This document shows positions 20,867 to 31,500 of a stretch of DNA of 64,000 nt, in pieces; position 1 is the stretch's first letter; every line of letters begins with the position of its first letter. The notes beneath the pieces are model-generated. The model ran no database searches and was not told where the DNA came from. It saw nothing but the letters and a program-made list of their open reading frames with translations. Location of the stretch: assembly GCF_020510445.1 (NCBI RefSeq), contig NZ_JAHBAG010000001.1, forward strand, positions 3,944,501-4,008,500. Direction: 5' to 3'. The translations under genes and the position numbers were made by a program. The DNA is from Hydrogenophaga taeniospiralis. GTDB lineage: Bacteria; Pseudomonadota; Gammaproteobacteria; Burkholderiales; Burkholderiaceae_C.

Positions 20867-20953
20867 CGCCGCCGCTCCGGTCAGATGGCGGTCGGCGACC
20901 GCCCTATTGCGCAGTCTAGTCGCGGTGCGTGAAGAACCGCACCGGGTTCACCA

Positions 20954-21577
20954 TCAGTGCAAATGGCGGGGCTTGCGCGGGCCGCCATGGCCGGAGGAGC
21001 CACCGTGACCCCTCGGTGGTTTGCCCAATTGCATGGAGTTGACCAGGGCATCGAAACGCTCGGTGAACAGCTTGTCGATGGCACCGACCACGTCCGCGAG
21101 CTCAGCCGCATCAAAATGACGCTCCATGACATGGATCACGTCCTGCACCAGCAGGTCCCGCTGCACCTGCATGATGGCCGCCGGCGTGGGGCCTACAAAA
21201 CACATCATGAAATCGTCGCGGGCCTCTTCTTCAGAGGAATCATCTTCCTCGTCGAACTCGGCATCGTAGAACGACACCTCGAGCGGTGCACCCGCCGAGG
21301 CAATTTCATTGAGCCCCATGCAGGCCTCTTCGATCACCTGACGAAAGTCCTCGTCACCAGGAACCGTCCAGCACATCTGCAACACATGGGTTGCGGCGTC
21401 GAAGCGGATGCCCGGTTCGTCTTCGTAGGTGCTCTCCGCAGCGGCCGCCAGCGAGCGAGCGCCCGCGTATTGCCACAGAGGTTTGAGCGCCTCCTGGATC
21501 TGGCCGAACTCGACATCCTCACGCAGGGGCACATCCCCATGCACATGGATTTCGAACGGCGCGTTGTATCGGGTCAT
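20954..21577 (-). CDS. Uncharacterised acidic protein with Gly/His-rich tail
   Basis: A 207-residue soluble protein that I do not recognise by function. It opens MTRYNAPFEIHVHGDVPLRED, has an acidic patch EFDEEDDSSEEEARDD (about residues 106-121), a helical C-terminal half, and ends in a glycine, lysine and histidine-rich tail (GHGGSSGHGG-PRKPRHLH) that could bind metal or nucleic acid. No signal peptide or membrane segment. ATG at 21577; stop 87 bp upstream of the MFS start, same strand. Codon use resembles the neighbours, so it is a normal chromosomal gene. Confidence 0.7.
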   Translation of the reverse strand: MTRYNAPFEIHVHGDVPLREDVEFGQIQEALKPLWQYAGARSLAAAAESTYEDEPGIRFDAATHVLQMCWTVPGDEDFRQVIEEACMGLNEIASAGAPLEVSFYDAEFDEEDDSSEEEARDDFMMCFVGPTPAAIMQVQRDLLVQDVIHVMERHFDAAELADVVGAIDKLFTERFDALVNSMQLGKPPRGHGGSSGHGGPRKPRHLH

Positions 21578-21619
21578 GGAAACTCACTGTACCGGCGAAA
21601 CCGGAAAAATCCTAGGGCC

Positions 21620-21712
21620 TGGTGCCTCGAACCGGGGTCGAACCGGTACGCCCCCTCACGGGAAAGCGGCGGATTTTAAGTCCGCTGTGTCTACCAATTT
21701 CACCATCGAGGC
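21620..21712 (-). tRNA. tRNA-Leu (anticodon TAA)
   Basis: Cloverleaf with acceptor stem GCCTCGA/TCGAGGC, anticodon stem-loop GCGGA-CTTAAAA-TCCGC (anticodon TAA), a long class II variable arm, and TTCGA T-loop; 3' CCA is encoded. Last gene of the four-tRNA run. Confidence 0.95.
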
Positions 21713-21795
21713 GACCTTTGATTGTCGCAGGTTCGACAGAGGCCCCCTTGGTGCAGCCACTGGTCACGCAACACCCAAAAGAGCACAAAGAAATG

Positions 21796-21825
21796 AAAAA
21801 AGGGAAGCCAGGGCTTCCCTTTTTC
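21796..21825 (-). terminator. Hairpin after the downstream tRNA-Gly
   Basis: AAAAGGGAAG and CTTCCCTTTT flank a short loop (CCAGGG), and on the minus strand the stem ends in a T6 run. It lies 6 bp after the tRNA-Gly 3' end and before tRNA-Leu, so it may end or attenuate tRNA readthrough. Confidence 0.7.
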
Positions 21826-21830
21826 GAATC

Positions 21831-21906
<76 letters not shown>

Positions 21907-21929
21907 ACGATCTGTTGCCTGTCAGTGAC

Positions 21930-22004
21930 TGGAGGCGCGACCCGGAGTCGAACCGGGCTAGACGGATTTGCAATCCGTTGCATAACCGATTTGCTATCGC
22001 GCCC
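21930..22004 (-). tRNA. tRNA-Cys (anticodon GCA)
   Basis: 75 nt including encoded CCA; acceptor GGGCGCG/CGCGCCT with a G-T type pair at the end, anticodon stem-loop ACGGA-TTGCAAA-TCCGT. It lies between the two identical tRNA-Gly genes. Confidence 0.96.
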
Positions 22005-22045
22005 AATGCGAACGACCGGATAAACCAATCCCTCACAACTGACAA

Positions 22046-22070
22046 AAAAGGGAAGCCGGGCTTCCCTTTT
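22046..22070 (-). terminator. Hairpin after the upstream tRNA-Gly
   Basis: AAAAGGGAAG-CCGGG-CTTCCCTTTT followed (minus strand) by T6; nearly identical to the hairpin at 21796-21825 and at the same 6-bp distance from its tRNA-Gly. A complete stop here would silence tRNA-Cys unless there is another promoter, so partial termination or a processing signal is more likely. Confidence 0.65.
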
Positions 22071-22076
22071 CAATAC

Positions 22077-22152
<76 letters not shown>

Positions 22153-22180
22153 ATGTTTCTGATGTTTGTCAGAAGCTGGA

Positions 22181-22210
22181 ATTCTAGCGCAGAAAAACGC
22201 CTCTTTTCAA
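22181..22210 (-). promoter_or_regulatory. Sigma-70-type promoter of the tRNA run
   Basis: On the minus strand TTGAAA (22210-22205), an 18-bp spacer and TAGAAT (22186-22181) precede the first tRNA-Gly by about 29 bp. A transcription start near 22174 is expected. It lies just after the lon stop codon. Confidence 0.6.
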
Positions 22211-22230
22211 GCCCCCGAAAATTTTTTGAC

Positions 22231-24663
22231 TCAGTGTTTCACCGCATCGGGCGCGGGTGCCGCCGGGCGCACGGACGCGGCCGCCACCTGCGCTGCCACC
22301 TCTTCGTCGGTCAGGGGAACCGGCTGGCGCTCCAGTGCAATGGCCAACACCTTGTCGATCCATTTGACGGGAACGATCTCCAGGCCCTGCTTCACGTTGT
22401 CGGGAATCTCGGCCAGATCCTTCACGTTTTCCTCCGGAATGATCACGGTCTTGATGCCACCACGCAAAGCCGCCAAAAGCTTCTCCTTCAAGCCACCGAT
22501 GGCGGTGACTTCACCACGCAGGGTGATCTCGCCGGTCATGGCCACGTCGGCACGCACAGGGATGCCCGTGAGCGAGGACACCAGCGCCGTCGTCATGGCC
22601 GCACCGGCGCTCGGACCGTCCTTGGGCGTGGCGCCATCGGGCACATGGATGTGGATGTCTCGCTTGTCGAACTGTTCGTCCTTGATGCCGAGTGACCGGG
22701 CACGGCTGCGCACCACCGTGCGCGCCGCCTCCACCGACTCCTTCATCACATCGCCGAGCGAACCGGTCCGTGTGATCACGCCCTTGCCGGGCATGATGGC
22801 CACCTCGATGGTCAGCAGATCGCCACCGACCTCGGTCCAGGCCAGGCCCACGACCTGTCCCACCTGGTTCTGCGCTTCGGCACGCCCGTAGCTGTATTTG
22901 CGCACGCCCAGGAATTCACTGAGGTTCTCGGCGTCCACCACCACCGTGGGGGTGTACTTCTTGAGCAGAACGCCCTTGACCACCTTGCGACAGATCTTGG
23001 AGAGTTCACGTTCGAGTGAACGCACACCCGCCTCACGGGTGTAGTAACGCACGATGTCGCGCACGGCGTCTTCATGCACCTCCAGCTCACCCTCGCGAAT
23101 CCCGTTGTTCTTCAGCTGTTTGGGCAGCAGGTAGCGAATGGCGATGTTGGTCTTTTCGTCCTCGGTGTAACCCGACAGGCGAATCACCTCCATGCGATCC
23201 AGCAGCGCCGGCGGAATGTTCATCGAATTCGAGGTGGCGACAAACATCACGTCGGACAGATCAAAGTCCACCTCGACGTAGTGATCACCGAAGGTGTGGT
23301 TCTGTTCAGGATCCAGCACCTCCAGCAACGCGCTCGAGGGGTCACCCCGGAAGTCGGTCCCGAGTTTATCGATCTCGTCGAGCAGAAACAGCGGATTGCG
23401 CGTGCCGATCTTGGACAGGCTCTGCAGGACCTTGCCCGGCATGGCGCCGATGTAGGTGCGGCGATGGCCACGGATCTCTGCCTCGTCACGCATGCCGCCC
23501 AGCGCCATGCGCACGTACTTGCGGCCCGTGGCCTTGGCGACCGATTGCCCCAGCGAGGTCTTGCCCACCCCCGGAGGACCGACCAGGCACAGGATGGGTG
23601 CCTTGACCTTGTCCACGCGCTGTTGCACCGCGAGGTATTCGAGAATGCGGTCCTTGACCTTGTCCAGACCGTAGTGATCCTCGTTGAGCACAACCTCGGC
23701 GTGTGCCAGATCGTGCTTGATCTTGGTCTTCTTGCTCCAGGGCAAAGCGACCAGGGCATCGATGTAGTTGCGCACCACGGTGGCTTCGGCCGACATGGGC
23801 GACATCAGCTTGAGCTTCTTGAACTCGGCGTCGGCCTTCTTGCGCGCCTCGGCGGGCATCTTGGCGGCCTTGATCTTCTTTTCGATTTCTTCGATGTCGG
23901 CGCCCTCTTCGCCTTCACCGAGCTCCTTCTGGATCGCCTTGACCTGTTCGTTCAAGTAGAAGTCGCGCTGGTTCTTCTCCATCTGGCGCTTGACGCGACC
24001 ACGGATCTTCTTGTCGACATTGAGAATGTCAACCTCGCGCTCAAGCTGTTCAAACAGGTTTTCCAGCCGCTTGTTGACCAGGTCCAGATCGAGCACGACC
24101 TGCTTGGATTCGAGTTTGAGCGGCAGATGGGCCGCGATGGTGTCGGCCAAGCGGCCAGGATCGTCGATGCTGGAGATCGAGGTCAGGATTTCCGATGGGA
24201 TCTTCTTGTTGAGTTTGACGTATTGGTCGAACTGCTGCATCACCGCACGGCGCAGCGCTTCCAGTTCGGTCGACTGCATGTTGGCGCGCTCCACCGCGGG
24301 GTCCACCGGATGGACGCTGGCGACAAAATGGCTCTCGCCATCGCTGATCGACAGCACCTTGGCGCGCTGCACGCCTTCGACCAGCACCTTCACCGTGCCG
24401 TCGGGCAGCTTGAGCATCTGCAAAATGGTGGCGACGCAGCCCATCTCGAACATGTCGTCGGTCGACGGCTCGTCCTTGGCGGCGGCTTTCTGCGCCACCA
24501 GCATGATGCGGCGCTCAGCCTCCATCGCGGCCTCAAGCGCCTTGATGCTTTTCGGGCGACCCACAAACAAGGGGATCACCATGTGCGGGAACACCACCAC
24601 GTCGCGCAGGGGCAACAGGGGCAGTTCAACCGGTGTGCTAGGGAGGGGGGTTTGTCCGGACAT
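22231..24663 (-). CDS. lon: ATP-dependent protease La (LonA)
   Basis: Cytoplasmic hexameric AAA+ serine protease of protein quality control. The 810-residue chain has the N-terminal LAN domain ([22 protein letters not shown]), the Walker [12 protein letters not shown], Walker [10 protein letters not shown], and the C-terminal Ser-Lys dyad region with DGPSAGAAM (catalytic Ser). ATG at 24663 ([13 protein letters not shown]). A plausible heat-shock sigma-32 promoter lies just upstream. It follows clpX on the same strand by 102 bp, giving the order tig-clpP-clpX-lon typical of proteobacteria. The stop is followed by the tRNA promoter. Confidence 0.98.
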   Translation of the reverse strand: MSGQTPLPSTPVELPLLPLRDVVVFPHMVIPLFVGRPKSIKALEAAMEAERRIMLVAQKAAAKDEPSTDDMFEMGCVATILQMLKLPDGTVKVLVEGVQRAKVLSISDGESHFVASVHPVDPAVERANMQSTELEALRRAVMQQFDQYVKLNKKIPSEILTSISSIDDPGRLADTIAAHLPLKLESKQVVLDLDLVNKRLENLFEQLEREVDILNVDKKIRGRVKRQMEKNQRDFYLNEQVKAIQKELGEGEEGADIEEIEKKIKAAKMPAEARKKADAEFKKLKLMSPMSAEATVVRNYIDALVALPWSKKTKIKHDLAHAEVVLNEDHYGLDKVKDRILEYLAVQQRVDKVKAPILCLVGPPGVGKTSLGQSVAKATGRKYVRMALGGMRDEAEIRGHRRTYIGAMPGKVLQSLSKIGTRNPLFLLDEIDKLGTDFRGDPSSALLEVLDPEQNHTFGDHYVEVDFDLSDVMFVATSNSMNIPPALLDRMEVIRLSGYTEDEKTNIAIRYLLPKQLKNNGIREGELEVHEDAVRDIVRYYTREAGVRSLERELSKICRKVVKGVLLKKYTPTVVVDAENLSEFLGVRKYSYGRAEAQNQVGQVVGLAWTEVGGDLLTIEVAIMPGKGVITRTGSLGDVMKESVEAARTVVRSRARSLGIKDEQFDKRDIHIHVPDGATPKDGPSAGAAMTTALVSSLTGIPVRADVAMTGEITLRGEVTAIGGLKEKLLAALRGGIKTVIIPEENVKDLAEIPDNVKQGLEIVPVKWIDKVLAIALERQPVPLTDEEVAAQVAAASVRPAAPAPDAVKH

Positions 24664-24686
24664 TTCTCAACCTCAACAAAATGGTC

Positions 24687-24714
24687 AGATGGGGTTGATG
24701 CGGGCGATATCAAC
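24687..24714 (-). promoter_or_regulatory. Sigma-32 (heat-shock) type promoter of lon
   Basis: Minus strand: GTTGATA (24714-24708), 13-bp spacer, CCCCATCT (24694-24687). The -10 part matches the sigma-32 consensus CCCCATNT fully and the -35 part matches CTTGAAA at 5 of 7. Distance to the lon ATG (24663) is right for a short leader. Heat-shock control of lon is known in E. coli; here it is inferred. Confidence 0.6.
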
Positions 24715-24765
24715 CGGACGCATCGTCAACTTCGGCACGCACTCACATCGCGTGCGGGCAACGCC

Positions 24766-26031
24766 TCAAGCCTGCTTGGCCGCTTCGCGGTACACCAGCA
24801 GCGGTGGCTTGTTCTCTTCGATGGTGGACTCGTCCACCACCACCTTCTCCACATTGCTCATGCCTGGCAGCTCGAACATGGTGTCGATCAGCGCGTTTTC
24901 CAGTATCGAGCGCAGGCCACGGGCGCCGGTCTTGCGCGCCAGCGCCTTGCGGGCGATCGCCTTGAGCGCCGCCGGACGCACTTCCAGTTCGGCACCTTCC
25001 ATGGACAACAGCCGCGAGAACTGTTTGACCACGGCGTTCTTGGGCTCGGTCAAGATCTCGACCAGCGCATCCTCGCTGAGCTCGGACAGCGCGGCAATCA
25101 CCGGCACACGTCCCACGAGCTCGGGGATCAAACCGAATTTGATCAGGTCCTCGGGCTCGATCTCCTTGAACGCATCGGTCAGGCTACGCTGCTTCTTGCT
25201 CTTGACCACAGCACCAAAACCAATGCCCGAGGCCTCGGTGCGGTTTTCAATGATCTTCTCCAGCCCGGCGAACGCACCACCGCAGATGAACAGGATGTTG
25301 GTGGTGTCGACCTGCAGGAAGTCCTGGTTCGGGTGTTTGCGCCCGCCCTGGGGAGGCACCGAAGCCATGGTGCCTTCGATGAGCTTGAGCAGGGCCTGCT
25401 GCACACCTTCGCCCGACACGTCGCGCGTGATGGAGGGGTTGTCGGACTTGCGGGTGATCTTGTCGATCTCGTCGATGTAGACGATGCCCTGCTGCGCGCG
25501 CTCCACGTCGTAGTTGCAGCTCTGCAGCAACTTGGCGACGATGTTTTCCACGTCTTCCCCCACATAACCGGCTTCGGTCAGCGTGGTGGCGTCGGCCATG
25601 ACGAAGGGCACATTGAGCATGCGGGCCATGGTCTGGGCCAGCAGGGTCTTGCCCGAACCGGTGGGGCCGATCAGCAGGATGTTGCTCTTGGCCAGTTCCA
25701 CATCGTCCTTGCGGGCGTTCTGCTTGTGGCGCAGGCGCTTGTAGTGGTTGTACACCGCCACCGCCAGTGCGCGCTTGGCGGCTTCCTGCCCGATCACGTA
25801 GTTGTCGAGGTTGCTCTTCAGTTCGGCGGGCGTGGGCACGTCATCGCCGGAAGCCTTGACCGACTCCAGGCCGGGCAACTCGTCGCGGATGATGTCGTTG
25901 CACAGGTCGATGCATTCGTCGCAAATGAACACCGAGGGGCCGGCGATCAGCTTCTTGACCTCGTGCTGGCTCTTACCGCAAAACGAGCAGTAGAGCGCTT
26001 TTTCACTGGAGGTGGCTTTTTTGTCGGCCAT
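24766..26031 (-). CDS. clpX: ClpXP protease ATPase subunit ClpX
   Basis: AAA+ unfoldase (421 residues) that feeds tagged substrates to ClpP. N-terminal zinc-binding domain with CSFCGK and [11 protein letters not shown] (four cysteines), Walker [14 protein letters not shown], Walker [10 protein letters not shown], the IGF-type ClpP-contact loop (GIGFGAV), and sensor residues further on. ATG at 26031 ([20 protein letters not shown]). Located 152 bp after clpP on the same strand. Standard member of the tig-clpP-clpX-lon cluster. Confidence 0.98.
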   Translation of the reverse strand: MADKKATSSEKALYCSFCGKSQHEVKKLIAGPSVFICDECIDLCNDIIRDELPGLESVKASGDDVPTPAELKSNLDNYVIGQEAAKRALAVAVYNHYKRLRHKQNARKDDVELAKSNILLIGPTGSGKTLLAQTMARMLNVPFVMADATTLTEAGYVGEDVENIVAKLLQSCNYDVERAQQGIVYIDEIDKITRKSDNPSITRDVSGEGVQQALLKLIEGTMASVPPQGGRKHPNQDFLQVDTTNILFICGGAFAGLEKIIENRTEASGIGFGAVVKSKKQRSLTDAFKEIEPEDLIKFGLIPELVGRVPVIAALSELSEDALVEILTEPKNAVVKQFSRLLSMEGAELEVRPAALKAIARKALARKTGARGLRSILENALIDTMFELPGMSNVEKVVVDESTIEENKPPLLVYREAAKQA

Positions 26032-26183
26032 GGGTCTGGGGTTCCGGAATACGAGGGAAGTTCAGTGTCAACAATGATAGTTCAAGCCCGCCAGGGGCCA
26101 AACGCAGGAAAAGAAGGCCGAATCGGTGCCGGTCACCCGTATCGGGAGACCCATATGCGTGCCGGCCCCCGATTCCGCAAGCA

Positions 26184-26804
26184 TCAGGTCGCCGTCCCCG
26201 GGCGCCTGTCGATGACCTTGTCGATCAGCCCGTATTCGGCCGACTCGGCCGCCGACAGGTAGTAATCGCGTTCGGTGTCGCGCTCGATCTTGTCCAACGG
26301 CTGGCCGGTGCGCTCGGCCAGGATCTTGTTGAGCTGCTCGCGCGTTTTCAGGATTTCGCGGGCATGGATCTCGATCTCGGTGGCCTGCCCCTGCGTACCG
26401 CCCAGCGGCTGGTGGATCATGACCTTGGAGTTGGGCAGCGCAAAACGCTTGCCCTTGGCGCCCGCCGCCAGCAGGAAAGCCCCCATGCTCGCGGCCATAC
26501 CGATGCACAGCGTGGACACATCGGACTTGATGAAGTTCATGGTGTCGAAGATCGCCATGCCGGCGCTCACCGATCCACCGGGCGAGTTGATGTAGAAGGA
26601 AATGTCCTTGTCCGGGTTTTCGCTTTCCAGGAACAGCAACTGGGCCACCACCAGGTTGGCCGACTGGTCGTTGACCGGACCCACCAGAAAGATGACGCGC
26701 TCCTTGAGCAGGCGCGAATAGATGTCGTAGGCGCGTTCGCCTCGGCCCGACTGCTCGATCACCATGGGCACCATGCCCAAGCCTTGAATATCCATTGCGC
26801 TCAT
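26184..26804 (-). CDS. clpP: ATP-dependent Clp protease proteolytic subunit ClpP
   Basis: Serine peptidase forming the double-heptamer chamber of ClpXP and ClpAP. The 206-residue product has the catalytic Ser106 in GMAASMGAF and His131 in MIHQPLGG, with the Asp in the C-terminal third. I chose the ATG at 26804 ([33 protein letters not shown] split) since a GGAGAAA site precedes it; the frame runs 31 codons further upstream into a region without homology. An internal ATG at 26795 is also possible because ClpP propeptides vary. It has its own transcription unit, since a terminator separates it from tig. Confidence 0.97.
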   Translation of the reverse strand: MSAMDIQGLGMVPMVIEQSGRGERAYDIYSRLLKERVIFLVGPVNDQSANLVVAQLLFLESENPDKDISFYINSPGGSVSAGMAIFDTMNFIKSDVSTLCIGMAASMGAFLLAAGAKGKRFALPNSKVMIHQPLGGTQGQATEIEIHAREILKTREQLNKILAERTGQPLDKIERDTERDYYLSAAESAEYGLIDKVIDRRPGTAT

Positions 26805-26931
26805 GCGTTTCTCCATGTATTGATGTGTCGCGATGCCACTACTGTAACCAACCCGCCAAACCCGCCACACGGTCGCGGGCATGGCCCAGGCATGCATATG
26901 GCGTGCCCGAAGAAAAAGGCAAGCGGGCAGA

Positions 26932-26967
26932 CATGAAAAAGGGCGGAATCAACCGCCCTTTTTCATG
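26932..26967. terminator. Intrinsic terminator between tig and clpP
   Basis: Perfect 15-bp stem (26932-26946 with 26953-26967), core AAAAAGGGCGG/CCGCCCTTTTT and loop AATCAA. On the minus strand it follows the tig stop by 59 bp and ends in T5, so tig transcripts should mostly stop before clpP. Confidence 0.9.
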
Positions 26968-27026
26968 CCCAGGCGTCCCGAGCGGCGACCGGAATCGCTC
27001 GCCCCGGCCCCCGAGGGGAAAACCGC

Positions 27027-28337
27027 TCAGGCCTGGCCCATCAGTTCGTCGAAGCTGATGGCCTTGTCGGTGACCTTGGCCTTGGACAACACATACTCGG
27101 TCACGTTGTTCTCGACCACGATGCCTTCGACTTCGGCCATGCGGCGGTTGTCGCCGGTGTACCAGCGCACCACGTCGGCGGGCTTCTCGTAGGAGGCCGC
27201 CAGCTCTTCGATGTGGGCCTTGAGCTGCTCGGGCTTGGCGTGCAGTTCGTTGGCGCGGACCAGTTCGGCCACCACGAGGCCCAGGCGCACGCGGCGCTCG
27301 GCCTGCGGACGGAACAACTCTTCGGGGATCGGCGCCTTGTCGGCGTCTTTCACACCACGCTGCTTGAGGTCGGCACGGGCGCCCTCGACCAGGCGGTCGA
27401 GCTCGGCCTGCACCACCGACTTGGGCAGGTCCAGTTCGGCCTTGGCCACCAGCGCGTCCATCACGGCCTGCTTGTTGCGGGACTGCAGGCGGAACTTGAC
27501 TTCGCGCTCCAGGTTTTTCTTGATGTCGGCACGCAGGCCGTCCACCGTGCCGTCGGCGATGCCGAGCGACTTGGCCAGGGCCTCGTCCACCTCGGGCAGA
27601 TGGGCGGCTTCTATCTTGTTGATCGTGACCAGGAAGTCGGCCGTCTTGCCGGCCACGTCCTTGCCGTGGTAGTCCTCGGGGAAGGCCAGCGGGAAGGTCT
27701 TGGACTCGCCGGCTTTCATGCCGCGCACGGCGTCTTCGAACTCCTTGAGCATCTGGCCATCGCCGACGATGAACTGGAAGCCTTCGGCCTTGCCGCCTTC
27801 AAAGGCTTCGCCGTCGATCTTGCCGGCGAAATCGATGGTGACGCGGTCGCCGTCCTGGGCGGCCTGGTCCTGGGCGCGTTGCGCGAAGGTGCGGCGCTGC
27901 TTGCGCAGGATGTCCAGCGTGCGGTCGATGGCGGCATCGGTCACTTCGGCCGATACTTTTTCGATCTCGGCGGTGGACAGGTCTTCGATCTTGACTTCCG
28001 GGTACACCTCGAAGACCGCATCAAAAGCCAGTTGGCCTTCAGGCGCTTCTTCTTTCTCGGTGATCTTGGGCTGGCCGGCCACGCGCAGCTTGGCTTCATT
28101 GGCGGCCACGGCAAATGCCTCGCCCACTTTTTCGTTCATGACTTCGTAGTGCACCGAGTAGCCATAGCGTTGGGCCACCACGTTCATCGGCACCTTGCCC
28201 GGACGGAAACCGTCCATCTTGACGTCGCGCGCCACGCGCTTGAGGCGGTTGGTCACCTCGGTCTGGATGACATCGGCTGGCAGCGTCAGCGTGATCTTGC
28301 GCTCAAGCTTTTCCAGGGTTTCAACGGTCACGGTCAT
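27027..28337 (-). CDS. tig: Trigger factor
   Basis: Ribosome-associated chaperone with peptidyl-prolyl isomerase activity. The 436-residue chain has the ribosome-binding N-domain with the signature GFRPGKVPMNVVAQRYG (about residues 43-60), a central FKBP-type PPIase domain (DRVTIDFAGKIDGEAFEGG, about 160-250), and the helical C-domain. ATG at 28337 (MTVTVETLEKLERKI) with GGAG upstream. First gene of the tig-clpP-clpX-lon run; tRNA-Leu(TAG) lies 73 bp upstream on the same strand. Confidence 0.98.
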   Translation of the reverse strand: MTVTVETLEKLERKITLTLPADVIQTEVTNRLKRVARDVKMDGFRPGKVPMNVVAQRYGYSVHYEVMNEKVGEAFAVAANEAKLRVAGQPKITEKEEAPEGQLAFDAVFEVYPEVKIEDLSTAEIEKVSAEVTDAAIDRTLDILRKQRRTFAQRAQDQAAQDGDRVTIDFAGKIDGEAFEGGKAEGFQFIVGDGQMLKEFEDAVRGMKAGESKTFPLAFPEDYHGKDVAGKTADFLVTINKIEAAHLPEVDEALAKSLGIADGTVDGLRADIKKNLEREVKFRLQSRNKQAVMDALVAKAELDLPKSVVQAELDRLVEGARADLKQRGVKDADKAPIPEELFRPQAERRVRLGLVVAELVRANELHAKPEQLKAHIEELAASYEKPADVVRWYTGDNRRMAEVEGIVVENNVTEYVLSKAKVTDKAISFDELMGQA

Positions 28338-28409
28338 GGTTTTCTCCAAAAGGGAAGTCGGTCAACCAGCCTGTCTGGCTCACCGGTGGAAATGCGTTTG
28401 TCTGAGCTG

Positions 28410-28496
28410 TGGTGCGCGGGGGGGGACTCGAACCCCCACACCATTGCTGGCGTCAGGACCTAAACCTGGTGCGTCTACCAATTTCGCCACCCGCGC
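28410..28496 (-). tRNA. tRNA-Leu (anticodon TAG)
   Basis: 87 nt with encoded CCA; acceptor GCGCGGG/CCCGCGC, anticodon stem-loop CAGG-TTTAGGT-CCTG (anticodon TAG), long variable arm, TTCGA T-loop. Lies between the RND operon and tig. Confidence 0.95.
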
Positions 28497-28590
28497 GCCT
28501 TCATTCCATGCGGCCCGGTCACAGGGCTTTGCTCACCTTGTGCGCCGGGTCGTCTGCTTCACGGCAACCTTAGATTGTAGCTGCTGTGGG

Positions 28591-31500
28591 TCAGGCCGGC
28601 CGGGGTTCGCGCCGCACGCGGAACCAGGCCGCGTACATCGCCGGCAGGGCCAGCAGGGTGAGCACCGTCGCCACGATCAGGCCGCCCATGATGGCCACCG
28701 CCATCGGGCCCCAGAACACGCTGCGCGAGAGCGGGATCATGGCCAGCACGGCGGCGGCCGCGGTCAGCACGATGGGACGCGCGCGGCGCACCGCGGCCTC
28801 CACGATCGCGTCCCAGGCCGGCACGCCGCGCGCGCGGTCCTGCTCGATCTGGTCGATCAGGATCACCGAGTTGCGCTGGATCATGCCCATGAGAGCGATC
28901 ACGCCCAGCAGGGCCACAAAGCCGAACGGCCGGTTCAGCAGCAGCAGCGCACCGGCCACGCCGGCCATGCCCAGCGGACCGGTCAGGAACACCAGCAGCG
29001 AACGGCTGAAGCTCTGCAGTTGCAGCATCAGCAGCGTGAAGGTGATGAACAGCATGATGGGAATGCCGGCGGCGATCGACGACGAACCCTTGCTGCTCTC
29101 CTCCACCGCGCCGGCCACCTCCACACGGTAGCCGTTCAAGCCACGCTGGGTCCAGCCCTCGCCGATCTGCTTGAGCTGCGGCAACAGCTCGGCCGTGACG
29201 GTGGCGCCCTGCAGGCCTTCGGCCACGTCGCTCTGCACCGTGATGGCGAAGTCGCGGTTCTCGCGCCAGATCACGCCGGGCTCCCAGCCGAACACCGGGC
29301 GCGCGATCTGCAGCAGCGGAATGCTCTTGCCGCTGGCCGTGGGCAGGTAGGCATTGCCCAGGCTGGTGATGGCGTCGCGCTCGTGCAGCGGCTGGCGCAG
29401 CACGATGTCGATCAGCTTGTCGCCGTCACGGTACTGCCCCACGGTACTGCCGCTGAGGATGGTGCGCGAGGCCTGCGCGATGGACTCGCTGGACACGCCC
29501 AGGGCACGCGCCTTGGCCTGGTCCACGTCCAGGCGCAGCACCTTGACCGATTCGTTCCAGTTGTCGTTCACACCCCGGGTGTGCGGGTTGTCGCGCATGG
29601 CCTGCTTGACCTCGTCGGCCAGCCCGCGCAGCACCGTCGGGTCGTCACCGACCACGCGGAACTGCACCGGGTACGGAACCGGGGGCCCGTTGGGCAGCAG
29701 CTTGACGCGGCCGCGCACCTCGGGGAACTCGGTCGCCAGCAGGGCCGGCAGCGCCTGGCGCAGGCGCTCGCGCGTTTTCAGATCCTGCGGCAGCACGATG
29801 AGCTGGGACACATTGGTCTGAGGAAAGGTCTGGTCCAGCGGCAGGTAGAAGCGCGGCACGCCCGAGCCGACCCAGATGCTCACGCTCTTGACGCCCGGCT
29901 CGCTGGCCATGCGCGCCTCGATGCGGCGCGTGACCTCGTCGGTGGTGCCGATGCTGCTGCCCTCGGGCAACCACACGTCCACCAGGATCTCGGGCCGGCT
30001 CGAATCCGGGAAGAACTGCTGCTGCACCTGGCCCATGCCCACGATGCCCAGCACGAAAGTGCCGATGGTCAGGCCGATGGTGATCCAGCGGTGCTGCACG
30101 CACCAGTTCACCAGCGCGCGAAAACGCACGTAGAACGGCCCGTCGAACACCTCGTGCGCCGGCCCCACATGGGCTTTGACCTTGAGCAGCCGCACGCCCA
30201 GGTAGGGCACGAACATCACCGCCACGATCCAGGAGATCACCAACGCGATCACCGTCACCGCGAAGATCGCGAAGGTGTATTCGCCCACGGCCGAGTTCGC
30301 CATGCCGATGGGCAGGAAGCCCGTGGCCGTGATCAGCGTGCCGGTGAGCATGGGCATGGCGGTGGCGTCCCAGGTGAAGGTCGCGGCCCGCGCCATGGTG
30401 TAGCCCTCTTCGAGCTTGCGCACCATCATCTCCACCGCAATGATGGCGTCGTCCACCAGCAGGCCCAGCGCGATGATGAGCGAGCCCAGCGAGATCTTGT
30501 GCAGGCCAATGCCCCAGTAATTCATGGCCAGGAACGTGATCGCCAGCACCAGCGGGATGGTGATGAACACCACCAGGCCGGGCCGCACGTCCAGCACGAA
30601 ACGGCGCAGGCCCCGGCCACCTTCGCGCCGGTGCAGCCCCAGCGCCAGGAAGCTGACCGCCAGCACGATCGCCACCGCCTCGATCAGCACCTTGACGAAT
30701 TCGTTGACCGAGGTGGTCACCGCGCTGGGCTGGTCCTGCACCTGCACCAGCGCCATGCCCGCGGGCAGCTCGCGCTCGATGTCGGCCACGACCCGTTTGA
30801 GCGCTTCGCCCAGCGCGATGATGTCGCCGCCCTTGGCCATGGAGATGCCCAGGGCGATGCTGTCCTGGCCGTTGTGGCGCACCATCACCTGCGCCGGGTC
30901 CGCGTAGCCCAGGCGGATGTCGGCGATGTCGCCGAGCCGGATCTGGGTGCCGTTGGCGGCACGGATGGGCATGGCGCGCAGTTGCTCCACCGACTGGAAG
31001 GCCCCGCCCACGCGCACCTGCACCACGTCGTGCGGCGCCTGCACCGTGCCAGCGGACTCGATGGCGTTCTGCTGCCCCAGCGCGGCCAGCACCTGCTGCA
31101 CGTCCAGCCCCAGGGTGGCCACCCGCTGGTGCGAGATTTCCACGTAGAGCTTTTCGTCCTGCACGCCGAAGAGCTCAACCTTGTTGACGTCCTTCACACG
31201 CAACAGCTGCTGGCGCACGCGGTCGGCCACCTGCTTCTTGTCGGCCGGCGAAAACCCGTCGCCCTGCAGCGCGTAGATGACACCGAAGACGTCGCCGAAC
31301 TCGTCGTTGAAGAACGGCCCGACCACGCCCTGCGGCAGCGAGCCGCGCATGTCGCCCACCTTCTTGCGCGCCGTGTACCAGCTCTGCTGCACCTCGACCG
31401 GCGGCGACGAGTCCTTGAGCTGGAACAGGATCAGCGCTTCGCCCGGCTTGGAGTAGCTGCGGATCTTGTCCGCGTAAGGCACTTCCTGCAGCGTCTTCTC

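Noticed and set aside
26032..26183. TTGACA with TATTCC upstream of clpX as a promoter
   Set aside because: Spacing is only 14 bp; an alternative TTGGCC-N16-TATCAT pair is also weak, so no promoter is claimed.
23074..26262. About 1060-codon open frame opposite lon and clpX
   Set aside because: Covers two well-identified genes on the other strand and has no domain-like pattern.
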